A stretch of DNA of 64,000 bases, from contig NW_005434668.1 in the NCBI RefSeq assembly GCF_000315625.1, positions 115,184 to 179,183 of the forward strand, given 5' to 3'. The translations under genes were made by a program, and so were the position numbers. The notes beneath the pieces are model-generated. The model was given only the letters and a program-made list of their open reading frames with translations, had not been told where the DNA came from and made no database searches. The first letter of the stretch is position 1. Every line of letters starts with the position of its first letter. Positions 21,073-32,063 of this stretch are shown here, in pieces. This DNA comes from Guillardia theta CCMP2712. Its lineage: Eukaryota > Cryptophyceae > Pyrenomonadales > Geminigeraceae.

Positions 21073-22367
21073 ATGCTCAAACGCCTTCTCCTCGTTGTCG
21101 CAGCCGCCGCTCCTGCCTTCTCGTTCGCGCCTTCCTCCTCCCTTCCTCTTGGAGGATGTGCAAGGAGAACTCCTTCGGTAAGCAGTTTCATGTGCAGCCC
21201 ATATCTCCCGTGTGAGCTCAGCGGAGTTGATCCTGACAAAAAATGCTTTCGGCTCGATGTTCTTTGTTCTCCCCCTCCGTTGTTCCTTTTTATGAGATGT
21301 CTTGGAACTCAAATCCACCTTGAGTTTGATATCATGAGCAAGCAAAGTTTTTCCGTCTCAGGAAAGATTGCAATCACGCCAATGTACATGCGAAATATTA
21401 TGTGTCATTCTTTGAAAGACGGAATTCTCATCATGTCTCTCAGCGTGGTTGATATTGCGTGTGACTGTGATTGAATGAGAATGTATGTGCATGGCATGAC
21501 TGGTTTATCAGGCCATGCCTTTGAAGGCTGTCATGTCCACCCCTACCGAGGAGAAGGTGAACTTGGGTCTCGCTAAGATCTGGGCCGAGGACGTTGATCA
21601 GGTGGGCACAGAGAGGAAGTTCAGTGGTGTGCCTTGCTGATTGCTTTGCAGGCTAAGGATGTTTTCTCCTTCCTCCAGTCCAAGACTTACAGCAAGGAGA
21701 GGGAGGGATTCTTTTTCGGAGACGTTTTCGCCGATGGCGTGATCAGGAACGGAGGGTTCACTGAGTTCGCCGAGACTGTCAACGGACGCGTTGCCCAGCT
21801 TGCCTTCCCCCTTGCTATCGGAGAGACCTTCAACGGCGATCTCTTGACCCAGATCGCTGACCACCCCCTCAAGGTTCGGGTTTTGGCACGGGTTCTCCTG
21901 GGAGTGACAAGCTGACTTAGGTTCTCCTCCTTTGTGCGTTCGTCACCTATGCCTCCCTCCCCCCCTTGTTTGAAGCCCGTCAGGACGATCGCAGGGGAGC
22001 AAGGTACCTGCTGTGCGCTGGTGCGGGGGAATGCGCTGATATGACACCTGCAGTGTGTTCAAGGCCGCTGTGCCTCCTGAGGTCAGGAAGGGTCTTGTCA
22101 GCGTCTTCGAAACCTTTGAGCTGAACAAGTGAGAAACATTTTCCCATTTAATTCTCCCTCTCTCTGTCTCTGCTTTCTACTTCTCTTTCTCCTTCTCTTT
22201 CTCCTCTCTTCCTCTCTGTCTTCTCCCTCCCTCCCTCCCTCTCTCGTCCTCACTTGTATTGATGAATGTGAACTTTCAGGGTCTTCAGCCCGGAGGCTGA
22301 GCTTACCAACTCCCGTGCCGCCATGGTTGCCATGGGATTCTACCTCTTTACCGCTGCACTCTTCTAG
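21073..22367 (+). CDS. LHC-like (LIL) chlorophyll-binding-type plastid protein
   Basis: Six exons (21073-21177, 21512-21601, 21652-21873, 21921-22003, 22054-22128, 22280-22367) give about 220 residues. Residues 1-19 are a signal peptide ending in FSFAP, followed by a short transit-like stretch and a new MPLKAVMS context encoded from exon 2. One LHC-type helix reads FTEFAETVNGRVAQLAFPLA (Glu plus NGR, the usual chlorophyll ligands). A middle hydrophobic span is VLLLCAFVTYASLPPLF. The last helix is SPEAELTNSRAAMVAMGFYL, where NSR replaces NGR. I infer a thylakoid protein for light-harvesting, photoprotection or pigment storage. It is shorter than an antenna LHC and the exact subfamily is not clear to me. 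Confidence 0.8.
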
Positions 22368-22836
22368 ATCGATAAACCTTATGCCCTCGAAATGTTGCCT
22401 TCGATTCCACGTCATCATTGCCTCGGACCACTCATCCATCATGGATCAAGGCTCGACAAACTGAACTATAAAGCTATCCAGCATAGCTTTCAACGTCTCG
22501 AAACCAGTACTGCAGACATGCAAGAGAATGCGAGGAAGATACTGTCATCACTGAAAATGATTCGCTCTACATTTGTTGTGTACGACGCCCAAGAAAACAG
22601 AACCTTTCAGGTGAGACGTATAACAAGGTACATGCACTACTTGTGAGACAAGATGTCAATGAGTCCGGAAGCTGTGTGAGACCGTCGCACAGATATCAAC
22701 GCGATCGACATCGCACAGATATCAACGCGATCAGACATAAAAAGAGCAAACGATCTCGCTGTCTTCATTCATTCATTTCACCAATCTTGAATTTAAGTTT
22801 CACTCCCTCACATATTGTACAATGAACATACAATGT

Positions 22837-23884
22837 CTACCAAGACCCGATGGTTGTGCTTGGAGCAAGGTTCATTTGAACACATGTCAAGGCCATTGGT
22901 CTGTTGCTCAGCAATGAAAGAATGTTCAGCTGGTTGGATTTGGCAAGAAAATTGATCTGCTGCTGAAGCAGACTGCTGTTTAGCTGATTGCCGAGAGGAG
23001 CAGAAAGGGGCAGATGCAGCTGAGCTAGCGATGAACAGGCTTGAAAATTTGGAATGCTCCTTTGCGTGCAAGCGAGAAGTTTGCTCAAATCGATAGCCAG
23101 CTCTGGTCTGCTGGTAGAGGATACCTCAGTCTTGACACCACAGGGAACAGAGGGTGACGTCGCAAACGACGGGAGACAGTCTTTGCTCGAGCTGAGGTCA
23201 GACGACGGAGAGCTCACTTCTGAAACGGGCGACTTGGAGTCATCGCTGGCAGAACAAGCGGATGTTGATCCGTTGTCCTTTCCCTTGCCGGCCTTCCCTC
23301 GGTTCTGGACGTATCGCTGGCTCCCATCCCACTGAAAGCTTCGGCTGCCCTCGAAATCAAAGCCATGGCTCGCTCGCTTGGTGCGCTCCGTGGGAAAGAA
23401 CCCCAGCCTTCTCAGGATCTGATACAACGAGTTCGGCTTGTATTCCTTGCCCTCCTTGCCCTCCATGAACCATTCCCGTCTTCGCCTCTGCCACTCTTCC
23501 ATCATCCCGTCATTGACCGTCCATCCAGCTATCCCTCTCAGCGTAGGAGGAACATCGCCCATATGTCTTGTCACAACACCGTCCTTCTCTAGCAGCTCCA
23601 GAAACTTAAGAAAGCTCGGTCCACCACCATTCTGGAAAGAAAGCGTGAGAAAAAAGAACCAAAGTCAACAACGTCATGCACACCTCTTTGCCTTCCTTCT
23701 CGCCATCCGAATCAGAGCTTGACCTCGAGCGCTTGGCAGATCGATGAGTTCCTGCCGGCAGGTCTTCCAATGCCGTCTGGTAGGAGATCTTGCGCTTCGG
23801 GCCGACATGCGCACTAGCGTCCACAGATTCTAGGTTGATCGAGCATTCCACAGCATCAACGAGGCCGTTCAACAATCCCGTCAT
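22837..23884 (-). CDS. Putative DNA-binding regulator, HSF-like winged helix
   Basis: Two exons, 23884-23684 and 23631-22837, joined over a 52-nt intron, give about 331 residues. Residues 1-67 are acidic/basic with SAKRSRSSSDSD and look unstructured. A folded region follows: GGGPSFLKFLELLEKDG, IAGWTVNDG, NSLYQILRRLGFFPTER and FQWDGSQRYVQ. The order hydrophobic helix, W-x-x-DG, then a SLxQxLRRxGF helix resembles an HSF-type DNA-binding domain with an insertion, but no diagnostic HSF signature is complete. The C-terminal part is Ser-rich and then Leu/Gln-rich (LLQQQINFL). A nuclear transcription factor is my best inference; a different winged-helix family is possible. Confidence 0.5.
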
Positions 23885-24179
23885 GATCGCTTCTCCACCA
23901 GGATGAAAGAGTGCAGCGATGAAGGCAGATCAGGAACAGGAACAATGAAACAAACCGTGCAGGCAGGTTTCGAAAGATTGTTTGCAGGTATGAACAAGTA
24001 AAAGGCCAGAAAGAAGAGCAGGAGATAATCTGGGAGGAGTTCGTAGCCTAGCAGCAAAGGAAGAGAGAGGGGTAGACGGGGAACGCGTGGGCACGTGGCG
24101 ATAGGGCGGCGGCAGCAGAGGATGGTGGCAGGGAGACAGACTAGGGGAGGTGAAATAAAGGAAAGTGGCCCAAAGAGTC

Positions 24180-24930
24180 TGAGACGCGCACGGGATCAGC
24201 TAGTCGGGGTGGGTGGGGGTGTCCTGGTAAAGTGGCGGAATGGGTAGGGTATGTTTGACCCCAGGGTATGGATTACGCCCTTTTTACTGGAGGACCGGTA
24301 CAGCTTTTTCGAGGTACCTAAGTTGACCGGTGCAAATATGGTTCGAATGATCTGCTCGAAGACTGGGGTGATCATTGGTAAATTTGGGGGTCTAACGGAA
24401 CATGAGCACAGCAAGTGAGATCAATGGTAGGGGTCAGGAGGACCAGGAAGGAATAAAGTGGGGGGTAAAAATATTTGGATACGGTGGTAACTCGTTAGGG
24501 TGGGGTAGTCTGGAGATGGGGTGGGGTTGAGTTTGCAATTGTGGTACCGGAGACCCGAGACCTAAAAAAAAGAAAGCAGTTGGGGATGACACCGGACCTC
24601 CGGGAATAAACTAAGGAAACCATAGCTTTTCGTATCTTAAAATCATTTTGAAGACTGAGAGCACAACCTTTCGTGTTCAATGGGTGTCCTCACTTTACTA
24701 CCTTACATGCTGACTAGCTTTACCTGCTTGGTACCCCTCCCCAGTTCAAAGGATAAGCGATTCCCACATCCAGAGGATCCAGCTGCCAAGTCCGAGCACC
24801 AGCTGTACCTCACCGATTTCCTTCACTTACCCCTAGTCTAGAAGGTATGGCCACCTCCCCATGGTATGAACCCCTGGTTGCATTACACACGCCAAAAGGG
24901 CACCCCCCACCCTCCAGATACACTACAAAC
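24180..24930. promoter_or_regulatory. G-rich then C-rich island 5' of the HSF-like gene
   Basis: Words GGGTAGTC (24503-24510) and ACCGGTAC (24294-24301, complement of GTACCGGT), with runs such as GGGTGGGGG before about 24560 and CCCCTCCCC or CCCCCCACC after 24720. No coding evidence. Its near edge is about 300 bp from the gene start at 23884. Confidence 0.4.
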
Positions 24931-27519
24931 ATAACCTCCACCTGATCCTTCTGATTCCTTGACGGAAAAATGTTCATAGTACTAATATGCCCGTGACAAC
25001 TTCCTGGAGCGATGCGTTTGCTGTAAAATAATTTCAGTTCTTGACGGTAATTTTGAAATAATCAAATGTTTGACCGAATGACATATTACATGACTAGATG
25101 TTTCAAAGGGTCAGAGGAAATTGACTGCGCCGTGCCCAGGCCCTTCAAGCTGTATAGATTCTTACTGCTGCCGTGACTGAGCGATCGCGGCCATGTGACA
25201 TAGCACCCCTCGGAGCTCCGCAAGAGTTGACTGGACGCAATCTTGCAGCCCCTCCTGATCTTCTTGCGAAGCGTTGTGGAATTCTGTTAGGGAAGACTGT
25301 GAATGACGGACGTGACGGATCATCCCCGCAAGGCCCACCCAGCTTACAGGTGCCGTAGTGTACCCCATGTCGACGACCACTTGCCAAGAGCCTCGTCCCT
25401 GCAATGGTTGATTACGGAGGGGAGGCCCGACATTACATCGGATATAAACTCAATAGGATGTCCCACCCTTGGGTAGGACCTCGATATGGCTTTCTATGCC
25501 GTGACGACCTTAAGAAGTTTACTGCCTGGCACGGCGCGGTAGTGTGTGGGATCGATTCGGAGTTCATTGTTAGAGTACCCTACCCCCTGTCGCACGTCCA
25601 TATTGAGGGTGGTGATTACTTATCACCCCTACATGTTTTACTTCGTTCCCGTGCACACTTTTAAAAAGTATTTATAAAATCATTTTACAGGCTCGTTTTT
25701 AAACTATAATTTCTGCAACTTAAAACTGAGTCACGGCACGAATTGGAAGTTGGCCTCTAAGTTGTTTTTTCTGTTTTTTTTCGTCATGGGAGCAGGGAAC
25801 AAACAAGTTGCGAGTCAAGTTGCGAGGGAAGTGGCAGGCGTCCGCGGCCGAGGGCTGGCGGCCCATGCCATGTCATCATTGGGAAGAGTTGATCAGGGTC
25901 AACGAGGACAAGGACGTGGTGATGTAGTATGTCACTTCGGATAAGAAGGGACCCAACGCTGTAGATTTCAGTTTTTTACTAGAATTCATCATGAGAGAAG
26001 AAAAGCACTTCTGGATTTGTCTACGATTCTACAGCATTCTTGGCAGGATAGCCGCAACTTAGGGGTTCTAGTAATTCAGTCAAGAGTGCAGGAGGGAGCT
26101 ATTAGTGATAAACAATGTAAAACAGGAAATAGATCGGATCATCTAATTTGTAACATGTGATTATCTTGGAGACATGCTTTCTGTACGCCACCAAGTAACC
26201 TCTCCCATGTCTTGGAATTTGTCTTCAATATGTTGCACTGCAGATACAAGATTAGCGGCACAATGCACATTGGCTTGCTTGAAGATGTTGATGTCTCAAA
26301 TATCATTTGTTGTTGTGAAACATCACATGTTTGTTTCATTGTTCCACAAATGCATGCTAGGGCGCTTGTGTTGGACTCTATTTTAAACTTGTTACGATGT
26401 AGCCAGAAATTGCAGTATTTCGATACTGCAATAGACAGAGTAATTTGTCTGTCCCACATCCCAAATGAAGGAGTGATGGGTTTTATCCGGGGTCATGACG
26501 GAGATTTTTGCGCGAGACAACAACTACCCCACAGCATGTAGTCTCTTGAATAAAGTTCTGCCCCGACTACCAAGTTGTGTGCAGATCAACATCTCCAAAA
26601 GCATTCATGCCTTAACCTTCGAATTTTACTGATCCGATGATAAGAAATACCATCCCGCATCTGCCCATTGTGCTGGCATCAACCATGGTGATGTAGTAGT
26701 TCTGTTCAATGATAGTCTGTGATGATTCAGCCACGGAGAAAAAGTTTTCAAGTCTTTTAGCCATCGTTTTCTGGCACCTTTGCTATGACTATTGGCCTGG
26801 CAGTGCGTGATCATCACTGATATCCGTGGCCGCGACGGATCACCGTGTAACCGCCTTTGACCGCTCTTTGACTTTGGTCTAGGTGCGAGTTTGCGGGAGC
26901 GTATCAGAGCAAAGAAAGCGAAGTTTTCTGAGTCCTGAGCACTCCAAGAAAGCGCAGAAAGAGCGTATCAGAGCTCATAGGATAGCGAGCCCAACACAGG
27001 AGTGGTCAACACTCGAAATGTGGACAGCACACAAGGATAGCCTCTACAACTATCCAGACGAAAGACAGTGATTCTCTAACGGCTACTTTGGTTCAGAAGT
27101 CGGACCCCTCCGGGACGGCTTCCCTATCAAGCACCGGTGGAGCTCTCCTTTCTGGTAGAAACAAGAACAGGAGCAGCGCATGGACCAAAGGGGCCATAGC
27201 GACGGCACGAGGCAGGAAGACTCGTGCAAGCGAGGACCACTACCCCTGGGACTTCCACAGGGCTATAAAAGGATCAAGATCTTCATCTCTAGGTGGTCTG
27301 TCTTCCCTCCCTCTGTGTACCACGCATTTCCCTGTGTTGGTGTGGTTGCTGCAATAAAGCTTGATAATACTGTCTAGCACCTTCTGTGTGATCCAGCGGA
27401 GGTTCTTTGAGCATTCGCTTGGCTTGTGTGCAACCCGTAAAGCTTCGGGGTGTAACATAAATTGGTCACCGTGATCATGACTGTGATAGACAACAGTTAA
27501 GTTATAGTACAAACAATGG
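24931..27519. other. Gene-poor region with unassigned open frames
   Basis: Three weak open frames are worth noting. 25162-25404 (-) encodes a Leu/Gln/Glu-rich peptide (LQDCVQSTLAELRGVL). 25404-25664 (+) starts MVDYGGEARHYIGYKL. 26212-26541 (+), about 110 residues, is Cys-rich and open on both strands. None has splice partners or a family I know. At 27255-27262 TATAAAAG is followed about 90 bp later by AATAAAG, an arrangement seen in LTRs and compact promoters, but I find no repeat termini. Short retroelement debris is possible. Confidence 0.3.
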
Positions 27520-28300
27520 CCCGCGCCAGTCACGGACCGGCGGCGGGCCCGGGCAGTCCGATCCCGGCGATCACCCGGTCACGGTCCGATCGCCCCCGGC
27601 CGGACATCGGAACCGTCTTCGACGGAGGCCGCGTGTGACTGCCGGCCCCGGTTCATTGAACTGGGGCCGCTGACTCTGAGTGATCCACCGGGAGTCACCG
27701 TTCCGGCCCCGGCGCCGACGATACGGTAGTACGGTCCGTCAGTCCGAGTCAGCTGCTGGTCCGATCCGGCGCTGAGGAGTCGGCCCGGGCCGGGCCGCCG
27801 GGGCCGCCGCGGGGCGGCCGCCGGGGCCGCAAGCCTCAGTGTGTTCGGACTCGGACTGGCCGGGCGACTCGGCACGGGCCGGCGACGGCTCAAGGCTCAG
27901 TGACCGTACTACGGCGACTCCGTCCGGGCCGATCGGCCGGGACTGATCGGACCGTACCGTCACTGTATGAGTCAGCCGCGGGCGGCGGGGCCCCGGCGGG
28001 GGCCGGGCCGCGTGACCGTACTGGCCCCCAACTTAAAACTTTGAGTAACAGGCCCCTCGGACTGGCCGGGCCCAGTGCACTTGGGCCGCCACTTCAAGGC
28101 CCGTCCGAGTCATCACGGCGTGCGGTCCGATCATCCGGGCCTCCCGGCGGCGGTTGGGCCCGCCCCAGTGGCTCTCACTGCGGCCCGGGCCGGCCGCGGG
28201 GCCGGGCCGCATCACGCGGCTGGCCCATTGGGGCCCCCGGCGTCACGGCCGGGCGAGTCAGTTGATCCGATGATCGGCGGACTCGGCGGCGGCGGAAGGA
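27520..28300. repeat. GC-rich word island
   Basis: The longest of this class. It is packed with GGGCCC, CCGATC, GTGACCGTAC (about 27900 and 28011) and GAGTCAC-like words. No exon is supported, and the GC-rich open frames across it are composition artefacts. Confidence 0.55.
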
Positions 28301-29205
28301 CTCAATTGATATTTCAAATATTATTGAATATTTCAAATTTTATGATCAATATTTAGATTTTTTCCTGAGACCCTCAAAAAGGACAACGAAAGGCGAAGGT
28401 TCAAACTGAGCGACTCGGGGTGGGGTGGTAGCTGAGCACAACCGCTTTAGAGAAGGCGATATCAATTTTACATTAGTATCACACTTAGGAAAACATGTGT
28501 GTAGATAGGGGGGGATACAAAGTCTCAAATGTCAGATGTGGTTTTGTAGCAGCTACAAAAGAAATATGGGAGGGAGGAGAAAGGGTTTTTACTCAAAAGT
28601 AGGAGAAAGACTTGAACGAAGATGCAGGAGAAGGCGTAGGGATGGAGGGGAAGGTGAGAGAGGAGGAGAAACAATGCCAGAAGAAGAAATGATAGGCGAA
28701 CCAACGTTCATGCACCAGTGCGGTGTAAGGGTGTAAGAGAAGGACGATAAAGATCGGCAGAGCAAGGCAGCATTTTCATTGAGCGAAGGTACGATGTCGA
28801 TACTGATGCAGGAGGCCCGAGGCTCAAGTTCAGGATAGACTGTGCAATCAAGGAGGTTGTGTTCGAAGATTGAAAGAGACCTATAGAACATTATGCATGA
28901 TGCATGGACGGCATTTGTCAGATTATATAGCGAACATTTCCTGATATCTTACATCCTGGTACTCGTCGATGCTCTATATCTCTTATCTCTTGCCCTCATG
29001 TGTTCTGATCTCTAATCTGGTGGGCAGAGGAAAACTTGTAGCCTGCCGTCAACTTGGCAGCACGGATACGAATCAGTGTAGACCGGAACAATGGAAGATT
29101 TCTTCCTGCACGGCAGGGGTCCTTTCCTGCCAGCTGAAGGGAGGGCAGGGTAGCTATCATCAGGCATGAGCGAGCATCGCTGAAGGAGCAGAGCAACATC
29201 ACTAG
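28301..29205. other. Intergenic, 5' flank of the ARM/RING gene
   Basis: AT-rich at 28300-28370, then CTCGGGGTGGGGTGGTAG at 28417-28434, a member of the G-rich promoter-type words. Nothing coding is supported. Confidence 0.35.
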
Positions 29206-31323
29206 ATGACCGACCGATCCGATGGGAGGGAGGGGAGGGAACACTATGACGACGAGACGGCCGACCCCCCCCGAAGGAGATACGGCCCTCTGAGGAGGGT
29301 TATGGGGGCAGGATTCAACAGGGAGGGAGACAACAGAAGGGTGATGTTGTAATTGTCTTCTGATCCACTCTTGACGACTTGTTCAAGGTCACGAGGGTAA
29401 CCTCCTTCGTCTCCCTCAACAGCGCCTCGCTCTGGAACCTCCTCCTCGCGGACCTTGCGACCCAGCTGCTGCCATGGCATCGCTATGTGGTCGCTCTTCA
29501 CCTCATTGCCGTCCTCTTCCTCCCCACACAGTCAGTCTTCGCTCTCTGCATCTGCGACTTCTTCCTCCTCCCTGCCAAGGCGTTCCTCACCTGCCTGCTC
29601 GTCCTCTCCATCGTCGAGCTCTGGGAGGACCTTCAGGTCGCCCTCATGCTTGTTGCTCTGATCTTGGGCCTCTGGTCACTCCAGCGGCTGTGGAGGATGT
29701 TCATCCGGCAGTGGGCCAAGACGCTCCTCCTCCTCTGCGCCAAGTCAGCCTACGGCAACTGCGAAGACTACTCCCACGTCTCTCCCCGCATCCGCAGGTT
29801 CGTCCTGTTCACCCTCAGCAGCAGCCAGCAGCTCTCCATCGCTCGCTCCCCCAGCTTTGTGCAGGCAGAACTTGCCATCCTCTTCAAGCTGGCAAGTGCT
29901 TCCTTGAAGGAGCGGGAGCTCTTGCGCCATGCTCTCCAGTCTTGTCTGCGGCTGCTCATCACACTTGAAGACTCCATGCTTCTCCTCGACGTCTGCGACA
30001 AGCTGGTGCAGTCCGGCGTCGTTTCCTCACTGTCCAAGATGCTGCTGGTGGAGGACATGGAGGTGAAGAAGATCGCTATCGAGATCCTCGGGATGATGAG
30101 CAGGACGGAAGACACCAGCTCCATTCTCATCGGGCAGGACCGGGAGATCCTGACTAGCATCGTAGACACGCTGCATCGCTACAAGCTCACCTCTCCCCAC
30201 CTCGCCTCCTCGGCCTGTGCAGCGATCGCAGATGTCTGCTCGCATGACGTTGTGCACGAGTTTATCCTCGCGACCAACGCTTGCTCCGTCCTCCTTGAAG
30301 CCGCGCGGCTCCCTGGCATCTCCAACCTGCAGGTCTATGCTGCTCGCTCGCTCCTCAGCCTCAGCTGTGGCGTCGCCATGCAGCCCTCCTCCTCGCTGGA
30401 GGATGGAGGCGGGTTGAAGGAGGAGCATGCAAGGAGCCAAGAGGTCGAGGAGAGGGCACGAGACATTTACGACCTCTTCTTCGAGTTCCTGACCTCCAAA
30501 CCTCCTCCTCCTCCCTCTCTCTGCCATCTTGCCTGCCAGTACTTCCGCAAGCTGCTCAGCAGGGGGCACCACGACCCTCTTGCTCGCCTCGCCATCTCGC
30601 AGGGGATCATCCGCATCCTCTTCCTCACCCTGAGAGATGCGGGTGAGACCGCGATCGTCATGGAGGCGCTTCCCGCCCTCGCTTGTATGACCATGACAGG
30701 AGAAGATCCTCTCCTCGACTCCATGAAAAAGCTGGTGAGTTAAGGACTCCTCCCTCCTCCCTCCTCCCTCCTCCCTCCTCCCTCCTCCCTCCTCCCTCCT
30801 CCCTCGTCCTCGTTCTTCCTCTCCATTTGCTTCCTCCTTGGTTTGCCTACAACACCTTTCTTGTCCTCGCACCTTTCCTCAGTACTCTGCAAAAGCTCCA
30901 GCTGCCTCCCTCCTTTCTCTAATCTATCCATATCCCCTTCAACGATATGGCTCTGCCTATGTGTCTGCTGATTCTATTCGCTAGCATGGTTTCCTTCCTG
31001 CCATACATCGCCTGCTCACACATCAGGTCAGGAGTCACTTTTTTCTCCTCCCCCTTCTTCCCCTTCCTTCCCTCCCTCCCTCCCTCCCTCTTCTACTTCC
31101 TCCCTCACAGTCAGCAGGACGGAGCCATCCGCAGGCATGCATGGATCGCGCTGCTCTATCTCCATGGGCGGCTGCTCTGGTGCGGAAGCGCATCTCTGTG
31201 ACTCTGCTCATGCTCCTGCAGTCGCTCCTACGGCATGATCTCAAGGCGCCACTGCGATGAAGAGCGATGTCCCATCTGCTGGAACGACTACACCTTGGAT
31301 GGTGAGAAACGGGCTCATCTTCT

Positions 31324-31356
<33 letters not shown>

Positions 31357-31873
31357 CTCCTCCAGCAGCTCCTCTTCCTCCAGCTCCTCTTCCTTGTACC
31401 CGGTCTTTCCTTTCTCTTCTTCCCGTTCTTGTCCTCCATTCCCTCCGCCTCCTCTTTTCCTTGCTTTTTCTGTCGTCCCTCTTTCCTGCGCCTTTCTCTT
31501 GATCACCTGCTACCTTGCGAGCGGATGGATCCTCTTCCTGCCCTCCTCTTCTCGTGCTGTTCTCATATTCGTACAGACACAGTTGTCGTCCTCCCCGACT
31601 GCCATCATGTTTTCCATCACGCCTGCATCAATTCTTGGTTGGTGGGCAAACAGGGTCAGTACCCTCCATCGCTTCCCTCTTCCCACTCCTTGCTGCTGCT
31701 CGCTGCCTCCCTGCTTCTTCCGTTCCCCTCCTGTCTCTCGCCTTCCCTCACTCCTCCTCTGCCTCCTCCCCACCTGCGACATCCTCTCATGCTTTCTTGC
31801 AGGGACGAGCTCCTCTGCCATCAATCACGATTGCCCTCTATGCAAGCGAATCATCTCTGTTGTGCCACTATGA
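29206..31873 (+). CDS. Membrane protein with armadillo-like repeats and RING-H2 finger, probable E3 ubiquitin ligase
   Basis: Exon 1 (29206-29340, from MTDRSDGREGREHYDDE) joins exon 2 (29388-30734) in phase. Exon 2 encodes about four membrane spans (from LWNLLLADLATQLLPW to LMLVALILGLWSL) and then alpha-helical ARM/HEAT-like repeats (EDMEVKKIAIEILGMMS, LQVYAARSLLSL). Small exons of about 42 and 70 nt after 30985 keep phase into a RING-H2: CPICWNDYTL, then LPDCHHVFHHACINSW, then CPLCKRII, ending at 31873. The finger is split over three exons. I infer a membrane-anchored ubiquitin ligase recruiting substrates through its repeats. Intermediate exon boundaries between 30.9 and 31.2 kb are best guesses that satisfy phase. 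Confidence 0.75.
30752..30806. repeat. Heptanucleotide repeat (CCTCCCT)n
   Basis: About eight copies just after the donor at 30735, in an intron of the ARM/RING gene. Complement of the BTAF1 intron heptamer at 5046-5104. Confidence 0.85.
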
Positions 31874-31903
31874 TCCCTCCATTGTATTTTAATAAATGTC
31901 AAT

Positions 31904-31906
<3 letters not shown>

Positions 31907-31958
<52 letters not shown>
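31907..31958. repeat. (CTG)n between convergent genes
   Basis: About 17 CTG units, 34 bp after the ARM/RING stop, in the gap before the minus-strand channel gene ending at 32064. Confidence 0.9.
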
Positions 31959-31960
<2 letters not shown>

Positions 31961-32063
31961 GCCTGCTGCCTTTCTCACCACCTACTTCCTCACATTCACC
32001 ACACTTCACGAATGATGTCGGGATCATATCCCCTCCCCCCCCGTTCCTTGCTTTACTTCGGCT

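Noticed and set aside
21951-21970. Frameshift in the LHC-like gene at a C homopolymer
   Set aside because: On recounting the run, the exon 21921-22003 stays in frame and ends in the phase needed for the next exon.
24300-24360. tRNA gene suggested by a GGTTCGAAT word
   Set aside because: No matching A box, acceptor stem or cloverleaf could be folded around it. I could support no RNA gene in the window, although a covariance-model search was not possible.
26880-27450. LTR retrotransposon (GTATCAGAGC primer-site-like words at about 26900 and 26964, TATAAAAG and AATAAAG near 27255-27360)
   Set aside because: No direct repeats of LTR length, no gag-pol frame, and the words are in the wrong order for one element. 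Mentioned only as weak signals.
27520-28300. GC-rich open frames of 60-120 codons in the word islands
   Set aside because: Open on both strands because of composition; Pro/Arg/Gly-rich, no ATG context, no splice partners, no family.
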